A stretch of 64,000 nt of DNA, taken from Corallococcus silvisoli. Its GTDB lineage: Bacteria > Myxococcota > Myxococcia > Myxococcales > Myxococcaceae. The notes below the pieces were generated by a model. The model ran no database searches. It saw only the letters and a list, made by a program, of their open reading frames with translations, and was not told the origin of the DNA. The stretch lies in the NCBI RefSeq assembly GCF_009909145.1, contig NZ_JAAAPJ010000010.1, positions 186,001 through 250,000 of the forward strand. The letters are read 5' to 3'. How positions within the stretch are numbered: the stretch's first letter is position 1; every line of letters begins with the position of its first letter. A program made the position numbers and the translations under genes. Positions 57,901-64,000 of the stretch are shown piece after piece.

Positions 57901-60900
57901 GGGAACTCTGCCTGGTATATCCGTCCCAAGCTATTTGACGGAGCGAGCCGACTGGTGGGCGTTGGACTTGCCTACAATTCGCCGCCGGCGCTGTGTGGCG
58001 GCGTGGCGACGGATGGACGGCCGGTCTCTCCGCTCTGTAATGCGATGAGCTACGACCGGGCGGACCGGTTGACTGGCGTTGATGAGTACCCGGAGATCGG
58101 GACGCGCAGCAATGCATCGCGAACGTGCATGACCTATGACGCGCACGGAAACATGACGAACGTGCGGACGGGCTGTCCGGCGACGGGCTCGGGGGGCGAT
58201 TGTTCTACTTGTACTCAGCCTGAGTCCATCTACCGCTATGATGACTTCGGGCAGCTTGTCGCGGTCAAGCTGCCCTGGCAGGGAGGTGATGGCTGGACGC
58301 GATACACCTATGATGCCGGTGGCAATCTCCTTGCGAAGCAGACACCGCAGATGGTCGCGGACGGGGAGCATCTTGCATATGCCTATGATTCGATGGGCCG
58401 GCGTCTGTCCGCCACCCGGCTCGTTGGTGGCGCTTCTCCGCTCACGGAAACGCTCTACACGCTCGGGTATGATACCTCTGCGGCTCCTGATGCAACCTGT
58501 CCGCAGCCCGTCAATACGAAGGGACGGATGCTCTTCCGTAACGACTCCTTCGGGCAGACATGGCTGTCGTACGATGCGTGGGGACGGGTGACAAAGGAGA
58601 TCCGGGTGCGGCGCTCCACGGGGGGGACCTTCACCTGCCCGAGCGACACTCCGGCCAGCACCCTTCACACAACCTACGCCTATTCGACGTCCGGGGACCT
58701 GTTGTCGGTGACATACCCCTACGGGCACCGCGTGACGTATGGGTATCGAATCTATCCTTACACCACCGTGCCTTCGGATCGTGTTGAGACCGTAAAAGTT
58801 GAGCGATGGAATGGGACGGGATGGACATCGCTTGCCAATGTCTCAGAGATTCTCTGGGAGCCCTATGGGGATCTCCGGTCCTACCGGATTACTTCACCTG
58901 GGGCCCCGAACTCCCTGTATGTGGAATACTCGCTAGGCAACAATGCGGTTGTTCCGCCCACGGCCCCGTGCACGGAGAGTGCGCCTCCCTACTCGGAGTA
59001 CACGGGACGGCATCGCAGTGTCTGGGTTTCGTCGACGGGGTTTTCCTGGGCAGGTGGTACGGGCAACGTGTATCGCCGCACCTACACCTGGAAGGGTGAC
59101 GAGATCATCCAGGAAGATACGTGTCTGCTGGGCGGTCCGACTCCGACGACCGTGAAGTATGAGTATGACGGGCTCGGGCGGCTCAAGAGCGCAAGTCGCC
59201 CCGCTGGCAATGTCGCTGCCGTGGGTGGCACCATCAGTTCCCGGAGCTATGGGTTTGATGGGCGTGGGAATCGGGTCAGTCAGGTCGAGGATGGAGTTTC
59301 GCTGAGCTTGACTCATGGCACGGGCGCTCTGGTGGATCGACTTGAGCGCAGGAAGGGGAGTGCCGTTGGGGCGATGCTGGACTTCCAGTACCTGTATGAC
59401 CTGGACGGTCGCACGACGGAGAAGCGTTGGGTGGAGGTGGCGGGAACGCCTGTGTACCGGCTGGCGTTCAACCATGGTCCTTCCGTGGGAGGAGCTTCTG
59501 AGACGGTGTTCCGCTCAGTCGATGTCAACGGGAGCACCTATGAGTACTTCTACGATGCGATGAACAGGCGGAGACTCAAGCGCTATCCGAGCACTGCGGA
59601 AGACGAGTTCTTCTACGACCTGGATCACGCGCTGTTGGTGGACCGGGGCAATCCGTCGGTATTGCCGCCAGTGGGTGGATTTACCCAGTACGTGGATGAC
59701 AGCTATGTGTGGCTGGGTAAGCACCCCATCATGATTGTGCGAGGACAACTGACGTCAGGGATGGCACGGGTCGCGAGCCCGGTGGGGGGATGTGACCGAA
59801 ATGGCGAGATTGCGGCATGTGGTGTGTATTTCCCTGTGACGGATGCGCTGGGTAAGGTGATTGTGATGTTCGATGCTGCCGCCAAAGTGGCCGGCGCTGC
59901 GGACTACGAGCCGTCCGGTCATGTCAACCGGGTATCGCTGTATCAAGAATCACTCCACCCGCTCCCTGGGTCGGATGGAGGGGCCGCCCAGGAGAGCCTT
60001 CTGGCGGAGATGATTCAGCCAGTGGTCGAGGATGGCGGTGTGGTGATTCGTGAGCGTGCGCTGTTTCACTTGCTAGATACCGGTAGTATTGCCCATGTGG
60101 AGGTGCGTAATCAATCGGATGGCGGGGTCTTGGCTGGAATGCTGACTGCCATGGCAGAGGGGCGAGTATGGTCGCCCTGGGTAGAGCCTGCGCAGGGGAA
60201 ATCTTCGGCGGTCCTGGTGACAACGGGTCCTACGCAGACTCAGCCTTCGACAGGTGTTGTCGCGGAAGGATACGAGTACCAGCGGTATCAGCAAGGTGGC
60301 CAGCCCTACTGGGGGCCAGTGCGGTTTCCGGGGCAATATCATGATGTGGAGACGGATTTGTTTGAGAACTGGAATCGGTATTATGATCCAGGCATTGGGC
60401 GGTACTTGCAGTCAGAGCCGGTAGCCTCGATTGGCGCGAGAGCTGCGTCTTGGCCTGCGTATGGCTACGCGAAGAGCAATCCGATCCGGAAATCTGACCC
60501 CACGGGGCTCTACTCGCTCGCTGGCGCCCCTGAAGATGTGTGCCCCAACTGGCCTCAAGCGGTCCGACGTGCAAGGCAGGCAGCTGGTTGCGAAGTTGGA
60601 GCACAAAAGTGTGGATGCCCTGGAAAAGTGCCCCAGAAGATTTGTGAAATACTGGCGGATGGATTTCCAATCTCGGCGTTTATTGTTGATGTTCCCGGGA
60701 CGTCAATGACTCGCCACGGTGGAATTCCTTTTCCTTTGGGGGACCCGCCCAGGCATGGCGGCAACAATCTAGGCTTTACGTCTACTGTGGGCCCCAGGGG
60801 GTCGGAGACGGAATATGGTATTGGTCCTGTTCTTGTCTGGAGCGAGTTCCGTCACTCATTGTGCTTCTCAGGTCATTATGAGGATAAATTACGGCTGGCG

Positions 60901-61074
60901 CAGGCGCTGCTTCACGAATCGTTTCATGCTTATGTGCATTTTTATGTGCCATCCCCAGGGATGCCTTCCCCTGATCCCCGGACGCATCCCGAATATCCTA
61001 GTTGGATGAGGGATAATGCGGTAATTGATTGGGGCTATGCGGCAGGCTTGGCGAGTGAGTGTTTTGATGGGTAA
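54961..61074 (+). CDS. RHS-repeat protein with predicted zincin C-terminal domain
   Basis: A 2037-residue exported RHS/YD-repeat protein. It has a signal peptide (LVAVLWFCFLLIPEAVQA) and a Cys-rich N-terminal segment at about 60-180. An RHS shell follows with many YD units, such as YRYDDFGQLVAVKLPW, YDSMGRRLSATRL and YEYDGLGRLKSASRP. The core-associated end, about 1788-1852, reads RFPGQYHDVETDLFENWNRY, then YDPGIGRYLQSEP and NPIRKSDPTGLY. The last 185 residues after DPTGL differ in composition and contain ALLHESFHAYVHFY: H1985, E1986 and H1989 form an HExxH zinc motif. In polymorphic toxins this position holds the effector, so a metallopeptidase toxin is inferred. GGGAA precedes the ATG. Coding is more AT-rich toward the 3' end. 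An overlapping gene follows. Confidence 0.92.
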   Translation: MSRHATGVSWPSKRNGRCHHLVAVLWFCFLLIPEAVQASGLFTFCAPRANGTPGLVQWSCTCPGAEGGPDQLFCNGNDPNKSCHLGSCLFPPNGSDTDIGFYTCCPSNIECSSTAGQFAIISETCSGEKWPCDKGQECTAPDDICQTGTCNASLEGVTEDGEPINEKSECVVGPYSACDDEDDNGCGVGGPGLVGDPVVVAARSTRHPVTDVEIQSSVGGLALERVYVSSARTWAAQQSLGTVGGPYLPRPFGAAAESRESLHWWHNFYSFIQPVANGLGEVWRVREGSGKRLEFTGCARSATSCLAQPDGRSAETLARLVWESTGPTTGYFVLHKPGEGRFFFEAIWSPTGSAASPETRYFLTRIEDTQHAAPGGLARTRATLSYANPSGLTCPGLGAGPTAGVPFLYEVSSAEGTRLRFTYKKLPSARPEVGEECVLSKVSLVGVTGATTSLVEYTYSPTGTVTEVGGRLAQAYWPERQGLTEKYEYRETDGSPAWKVSRGGSPQTRHLYQSGYVTYDSESLTGWFEANVRMNDRSTMPCDSSSSPECLESIMSTVEKYSFRGDASPYGSYESLRYVQERTTFSKAPRVKSIGVGCTGSTCTRMQEYVWSTLSNGATVNRAKKDWNGAWTARDWVVPAGGTATTLPELRSVSVGATAADGTGALETTRYSYAESTAGAGVVLGERLRVEEKRVSLLQGGADTVQRNVYDPLTNRLQAVIRSGYTEGLGSGGSTPVPVLKHKATFYLTRQVCSGGTTDDALGRVLEIHGPCWADGPSATDCSATLNSTIPITQYEYWSAGTGTPDANRLKKVIRYPQVTSVTGCTGQPSLQTQYAEYDVRGNPKRVTDPNGVETVYAYEEDRVTSITTQGLTWEYAYDNGMMTAIHFPRGDYERFCYRGSSFGYCTGAWMGKLSMRVKQAVLNSSRWSEMVNYEYRADRKLSKELFQSNEVGDVARRMRTFEADTNGNPAREQVGGRNDGNSAWYIRPKLFDGASRLVGVGLAYNSPPALCGGVATDGRPVSPLCNAMSYDRADRLTGVDEYPEIGTRSNASRTCMTYDAHGNMTNVRTGCPATGSGGDCSTCTQPESIYRYDDFGQLVAVKLPWQGGDGWTRYTYDAGGNLLAKQTPQMVADGEHLAYAYDSMGRRLSATRLVGGASPLTETLYTLGYDTSAAPDATCPQPVNTKGRMLFRNDSFGQTWLSYDAWGRVTKEIRVRRSTGGTFTCPSDTPASTLHTTYAYSTSGDLLSVTYPYGHRVTYGYRIYPYTTVPSDRVETVKVERWNGTGWTSLANVSEILWEPYGDLRSYRITSPGAPNSLYVEYSLGNNAVVPPTAPCTESAPPYSEYTGRHRSVWVSSTGFSWAGGTGNVYRRTYTWKGDEIIQEDTCLLGGPTPTTVKYEYDGLGRLKSASRPAGNVAAVGGTISSRSYGFDGRGNRVSQVEDGVSLSLTHGTGALVDRLERRKGSAVGAMLDFQYLYDLDGRTTEKRWVEVAGTPVYRLAFNHGPSVGGASETVFRSVDVNGSTYEYFYDAMNRRRLKRYPSTAEDEFFYDLDHALLVDRGNPSVLPPVGGFTQYVDDSYVWLGKHPIMIVRGQLTSGMARVASPVGGCDRNGEIAACGVYFPVTDALGKVIVMFDAAAKVAGAADYEPSGHVNRVSLYQESLHPLPGSDGGAAQESLLAEMIQPVVEDGGVVIRERALFHLLDTGSIAHVEVRNQSDGGVLAGMLTAMAEGRVWSPWVEPAQGKSSAVLVTTGPTQTQPSTGVVAEGYEYQRYQQGGQPYWGPVRFPGQYHDVETDLFENWNRYYDPGIGRYLQSEPVASIGARAASWPAYGYAKSNPIRKSDPTGLYSLAGAPEDVCPNWPQAVRRARQAAGCEVGAQKCGCPGKVPQKICEILADGFPISAFIVDVPGTSMTRHGGIPFPLGDPPRHGGNNLGFTSTVGPRGSETEYGIGPVLVWSEFRHSLCFSGHYEDKLRLAQALLHESFHAYVHFYVPSPGMPSPDPRTHPEYPSWMRDNAVIDWGYAAGLASECFDG

Positions 61075-61405
61075 TGCTTTTAGGGTGTTGAAGTGGGTTC
61101 TGTTTTGCCTTGTTTTTTTGGCTGCCTTGGCTTTGTCTTTTTCGTGGATGTATGGTGTTTCGTATCGCGTTGGGTGCGTTTCTGATTTCATGTGCGAGAG
61201 TGGCAGGAGTTGTCTTGTGTGGGGCGGAGGGCGGAACTCAGCTGGGCGTCTTGTTGTGATAGCTGCTTGTGCGAAGCTTTGTGGGCCGAGCACGGGAGGA
61301 TGCCCAGATGGTTTTGTGTGCGCGATGCATAGTCCGGGGCCGGACGCTATGTACTGTGCGGAGCTGCCGCTGAGTCCTGTGTCGCTGGATCCGGATCAGA
61401 AGTAG
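61067..61405 (+). CDS. Small membrane-anchored Cys-rich protein overlapping the RHS stop
   Basis: A 112-residue protein whose ATG lies 8 bp inside the end of the RHS gene, so translation is probably coupled. It has one N-terminal membrane helix or uncleaved signal (WVLFCLVFLAALALSFSW). It is followed by a Cys-rich domain with CVSDFMCESGRSC, then CAKLCGPSTGGCPDGFVCAM and MYCAEL. The spacing mirrors the Cys-rich lipoprotein upstream of the RHS gene (C.SG.C, CPxGxxC, final C). Position suggests an immunity protein, and the shared fold suggests instead an RHS-binding accessory factor; sequence cannot decide. The start of this gene is strikingly AT-rich. Confidence 0.65.
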   Translation: MGNAFRVLKWVLFCLVFLAALALSFSWMYGVSYRVGCVSDFMCESGRSCLVWGGGRNSAGRLVVIAACAKLCGPSTGGCPDGFVCAMHSPGPDAMYCAELPLSPVSLDPDQK

Positions 61406-61685
61406 TCCTTTAGCTATAGCCCGGAAGGCTTCGCTACTCCTCTGTTGAAGAAACAGAAGGAGAAGCGCGAGCTTTCCATGCAGTAGCCATCGGCCACGGA
61501 AGCGCAGGTATCGGAAGCTTGGCTGGTTGGTCATCTCGTGTCGGAGTTGGGGGAAGGCGGCTGGCTACAGCCGCACTTCCGTACCCGTCCGGCCAATGAC
61601 GGTACCCGTCCGGCCAATGACGTGATGCGCGCGGTTGCAGGCGGACGTGGACCGTGTTCGGCGAGCGCCGCGAGGAGCGAAGAGT
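61406..61685. other. Gene-free stretch with degraded, mobile-element-like sequence
   Basis: No convincing gene in these 280 bp. It holds an exact tandem duplication of a 21-bp unit at 61581-61622 and several short frames without family motifs. It leads directly into the transposase remnants. Confidence 0.5.
61581..61622. repeat. Tandem duplication of a 21-bp unit
   Basis: Two exact copies of a 21-bp unit that starts GTACCCGTCCGG and ends CAATGACG, at 61581-61601 and 61602-61622. Being a multiple of three, it keeps any frame intact. It lies next to the IS remnants. Confidence 0.9.
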
Positions 61686-61935
61686 TCAGGGACTGGGCTG
61701 CAGGGCTGAGTCAGGCGGCTCGGCGAGGCGTCGACGTTTCCACTCGTGTGGAAGCAGCTCACCGATGCGTGAGTTGGGATGCGTCTGCACACGCAGCAGC
61801 ACGTCGGCCAGGTACTCCTCGGGGTTGACGCCGTTCGCCTTGCAGGTGGCGACCAGCGCGTAGAGGCCCGCGAGGTTTTCGCCCGCCGCCTCGTGGCCGA
61901 CGAAGAGGGAGTTTTTGCGGCCCAAGGCCCTGGGC
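61686..61935 (-). pseudogene. IS66-family transposase, C-terminal remnant (minus strand)
   Basis: The translation LGRKNSLFVGHEAAGENLAG, then LVATCKANGVNPEEYLADVL and HPNSRIGELLPHEW, is the conserved C-terminal tail of IS66 TnpC transposases (consensus: IGRKNWLF, NGVDPxxYLADVL, RIDELLPWxW). The catalytic DDE domain is missing. The frame stays open further to the right only by chance, because it runs antisense to the second remnant. It is inactive. Confidence 0.85.
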
Positions 61936-62151
61936 AGGAAGAACTCTCTCTTCGTCGGCAATGACGAGGCAGGTCGCAATCTGGCGGGGCTGATCTCCCT
62001 GGTCGCCACCTGCGAGGCGAACGGCGTCAATCCCGAGGCGTATCTCGCAGACGTGCTGATGCACCTTGGCAGCCACCCCGCGTCACGCCTGGACGAGTTG
62101 CTGCCGCACCGCTGGCAACCGTCCTCCGCCTCCGCGCCGGACTCCTCTTGA
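61915..62151 (+). pseudogene. IS66-family transposase, C-terminal remnant (plus strand)
   Basis: A second IS66 tail in opposite orientation: ALGRKNSLFVGNDEAGRNLA, then LVATCEANGVNPEAYLADVL and HPASRLDELLPHRW. It is similar to, but clearly different from, the minus-strand copy (roughly two thirds of residues alike by eye), so it comes from another IS66 relative or an old duplication. The two truncated ends meet head to head near 61915-61935. Confidence 0.85.
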
Positions 62152-62243
62152 AGCCCCGCAAGCCTTGGCGACCGGAACTTCCGTGCGCGACTACCACGCG
62201 GCGCGAGCGAATGGGTGCATCCGTTGGACGCCCCCCGTCGGTC

Positions 62244-62438
62244 GGTTACAATGGCCTGCTTCGCCAGTACTTTCCAAAAGGGACGGACCTCTCCCGGTAC
62301 TCCCGTGAAGAGTTCGCCACCGTCGCCGCCGCCCTCAACAACCGGCCCCGCAGGACTCTTGGATGGAAGACACCTTCCGAGGCGCTGAACACTCATCTAC
62401 GTTCACTTCAACCAAGAGGCGTTGCGACGACCGCTTGA
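62244..62438 (+). pseudogene. IS30-family transposase, C-terminal remnant
   Basis: NGLLRQYFPKGTDLSRYSRE, then AAALNNRPRRTLGWKTPSEA and LNTHL, match the end of IS30-type transposases (consensus NGLLRQYFPKGTDL, LNxRPRKTLG). The upstream catalytic region is missing; sequence before about 62244 does not continue the family. It is inactive. Confidence 0.85.
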
Positions 62439-62507
62439 ATCCGCCATGGCTTTCTTTAGGCGGGCCCCTCGAATGGAGGACCTCGTTTTCTTGGATGAGG
62501 TGGCTGG

Positions 62508-62627
62508 GTGAAATTTCCTGAGCTCGAGAACATCAATGCCCCGATTGCCGAGGACTGGTGGTCTTACGTGACGGCGATGGGTGAGGCGCGGCGACGCGAG
62601 TGGTTATTGGTCGTCCGTGTCCACTGA
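62508..62627 (+). CDS. Very short open frame of 39 codons, unrecognised
   Basis: GTG 62508 is preceded by GAGGTGG at 6-11 bp. The product begins VKFPELENINAPIAEDWW and ends LLVVRVH. Composition looks protein-like, but no family is recognised and the surroundings are IS debris, so it may be the remnant of a longer gene. The rest of the 62440-62846 interval shows nothing else. Confidence 0.25.
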   Translation: MKFPELENINAPIAEDWWSYVTAMGEARRREWLLVVRVH

Positions 62628-62846
62628 TAGCGGGAGAGTCTGGGGGGCTGGTGTTGTCCTTTTGAGATTGATGATTTTACTTTGAAGGTGCTGTGTCTCG
62701 GGGGCGTTGGTCCTGTGGACGCGCTGGCCAATTCCATGGGGATTGTCAGGAAGCTGTCGGCGGCGTCAGTCCGGGGGCGAAGCGGCTGGGTTGGGGCGTG
62801 TATTCGCGCGCCTGTCCGGTGTGCCTGAGAGGGCCGGTGAGGGAAC

Positions 62847-63290
62847 TCACGTCCCCGTGGGCGGCGCTCGCTTCTTCAGCTCCCGGGCTGGAATCCCGGC
62901 CACGGTGGTTCCCGGAGCCACGTCATCCAGCACGAGGGCGTTGGCTCCGACCGTCGCTCCGTCTCCAATCGTCACCGGGCCCAGCACCTGCGCTCCGACT
63001 CCGATGTAGACGTTGCTGCCCACGCGGGGCACTCCATCGACTCCGGGCAGCGGCTCCAGGCTCACGTTCTGGGAGATGAAGCTGTTCTCTCCAATCTCCA
63101 CCCCCGACGCGATGATGACGCCGATGCCTCCGTAGCCCAGCACCACGCTGGGGTGCAGCGCGGCCTGTGTGTCCACGTGGCTGTGATGGAAACGGTCTCC
63201 CACCGCCGCCACCACGTTCGCGAGCCTTGGCGCCTGGAGCGCCTGGAGCCGCTTCGCGGCCCGGTAGAAGGTCAGCGCCGTCGGACCCAT
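62847..63290 (-). CDS. Hexapeptide-repeat acyltransferase (serine acetyltransferase-like)
   Basis: A 147-residue left-handed beta-helix acyltransferase. Hexapeptide repeats are visible in VVLGYGGIGVIIASGVEIGE, then NSFISQNVSLEP, PRVGSNVYIGVGAQVLG and PVTIGDGATVGANALVL, and the end VAPGTTVAGIPARELKK is typical of CysE/WbbJ-type enzymes. A short helical N-terminus precedes the helix, shorter than in true CysE (about 270 residues). A sugar or small-molecule O-acetyltransferase in polysaccharide synthesis is therefore more likely than cysteine synthesis. The ATG at 63290 lies 19 bp inside the end of the upstream gene, which indicates coupled translation. Confidence 0.85.
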   Translation of the reverse strand: MGPTALTFYRAAKRLQALQAPRLANVVAAVGDRFHHSHVDTQAALHPSVVLGYGGIGVIIASGVEIGENSFISQNVSLEPLPGVDGVPRVGSNVYIGVGAQVLGPVTIGDGATVGANALVLDDVAPGTTVAGIPARELKKRAPPTGT

Positions 63291-64000
63291 CTGCCCACCA
63301 TCCTTTTCGCTGCTGGTGCCCAGTGGAACTTCGACCGCTGAAGCGTCTGTCCTACCCACGTGTCCCGGTAGATGAACAACCAGTGGTGCTGCCGTACCTC
63401 GTGTGCCCACTCGCGTTTGTAGGGGGCGTCATCCCCCAATAAATCCAGCTCGCTCAGTCCTCTCGCGATGCAATCGCGGACCAGGCTCTCGGTCAAAAGA
63501 TGCCCCGGACTGACCTCACCCAACGTTTCGTCGTATCCAGGTTTCATCGCCAGATATCGACTTCCGTACGCCAGCCCGTACTGGAAGGCGATGGGTCTCG
63601 CGCCCAAACGCAGGAAATACAACCCCAGCCAGCCTCGTTCGGCCGCCGTCCGCGCCAGCGCCGTGTAGAAGCCTCGCCGGGCTTCCGCCTGCCCAATCGC
63701 TGTTCCCACCTGGGCCTTCCAACCGCTCTGCTCCAGCGCGAAGGCCTCTTCCAGCTTCGCCTCCAAACCCTCTCGCCCGGACACGCGCTCCACCTCCACG
63801 CGGCCCCTCTCCTCCAGGCGCTTCCTCCTCCGGCGCAGCGGCTTCGCGTTGCTCCGGCCCTTCGTCCAGACCTCCGCCGTCGGCGGTAGCGCCAGGTACG
63901 GTGAACGCGCGCTCGGCCACGCGCCCCAAGGCATTCCGGCGCCTCTCGCCGCGTTCACCAGCGCCCACGCCGCGCCCCCCTCCGGCACGTCCGACAGCCG
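63272..64000 (-). CDS. GNAT/FemAB-type acyltransferase (5'-truncated by window edge)
   Basis: The frame is open from the stop at 63272 through the last base of the window, so the N-terminus is missing. The visible 242 residues match the C-terminal half of BioF2-like/FemAB acyltransferases: RRRRKRLEERGRVEVERV, then ALEQSGWKAQVGTAIG, FYTALARTAAERGWLGLYFL, ARPIAFQYGLAYGSRYLAMK and SELDLLGDDAPYKREWAHEV. Such proteins are common in myxobacterial and other polysaccharide clusters with a role in sugar N-acylation. It overlaps the hexapeptide acyltransferase by 19 bp, suggesting that both modify the same glycan. Confidence 0.8.
   Translation of the reverse strand, partial: RLSDVPEGGAAWALVNAARGAGMPWGAWPSARSPYLALPPTAEVWTKGRSNAKPLRRRRKRLEERGRVEVERVSGREGLEAKLEEAFALEQSGWKAQVGTAIGQAEARRGFYTALARTAAERGWLGLYFLRLGARPIAFQYGLAYGSRYLAMKPGYDETLGEVSPGHLLTESLVRDCIARGLSELDLLGDDAPYKREWAHEVRQHHWLFIYRDTWVGQTLQRSKFHWAPAAKRMVGRWVRRR

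Noticed and set aside
61538..61828. Open frame of 96 codons before the IS66 remnants
   Set aside because: No family motif; it spans the 21-bp duplication and runs antisense into the minus-strand IS66 tail.
61690..62396. One continuous 236-codon minus-strand frame across both IS66 remnants
   Set aside because: Only its last 80 codons are IS66-like; the rest is antisense of the plus-strand remnant and is open by chance.

Overview
The window is very GC-rich, densely coded chromosomal DNA from a delta-proteobacterial predator or social bacterium. The best fit is the Myxococcales (Myxococcus/Corallococcus type). Supporting this are a member of the Myxococcus paralogous family TIGR02265 (DUF2378), a PilZ-type domain of the TIGR02266 kind fused to an Hsp70, many lipoproteins and outer-membrane barrels, a large extracellular-type Ig/FnIII/lamin-tail lipoprotein and an RHS protein. 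No rRNA, tRNA or CRISPR array was seen.

Layout. 1-8.4 kb: the 3' two thirds of dnaE, an SDR oxidoreductase, then a 1645-residue multidomain surface lipoprotein ending in a strong hairpin. 8.6-15.2 kb: an M3 oligopeptidase converging on glycogen phosphorylase across a perfect GC hairpin, then a TIGR02265 protein and an M23 endopeptidase. 15.3-20.1 kb: a minus-strand prkA-yeaH-ycgB(spoVR) operon behind a 570-bp upstream region. 20.6-29.9 kb: a GT39-type membrane glycosyltransferase, ruvX, an uncharacterised protein with duplicated DxxDG-like modules coupled to a small TPR protein, an M48 protease, a TPR lipoprotein and two translationally coupled ArsA-family ATPases. 30-36.4 kb: a phasin-like protein, an orphan ParA, a PhaR-type regulator, a zinc-ribbon/DUF3426 membrane protein, a HEAT-like protein, TatA and a glycerophosphodiester phosphodiesterase. 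36.4-43.9 kb: two outer-membrane barrels, a giant S41/PDZ protease, an EI24 membrane protein and glutamate-cysteine ligase. 44-54.2 kb: a minus-strand operon alaS - lipoprotein - PilZ/repeat/Hsp70 fusion in which each gene overlaps the next by 4 bp.

54.5-62.7 kb is accessory: a Cys-rich lipoprotein, a 2037-residue RHS protein whose variable C-terminus carries a HESFH zincin-type motif, an overlapping small membrane protein related to the upstream Cys-rich lipoprotein, and then a graveyard of IS66 and IS30 transposase ends. GC content falls visibly across this block, most at the RHS C-terminus and the small gene after it, which suggests horizontal acquisition. The window closes with two overlapping minus-strand acyltransferase genes (hexapeptide-repeat and FemAB/GNAT type), probably the edge of a polysaccharide gene cluster.

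The strongest candidates for undescribed biology are (i) the RHS protein with its predicted metallopeptidase tip, flanked by two related Cys-rich small proteins, (ii) the giant PilZ-(26-residue repeat)n-Hsp70 protein coupled to alaS, and (iii) the DxxDG-module/TPR pair, which resembles a type III translocator and its chaperone. All function statements rest on motif recognition by eye; no database search was run.
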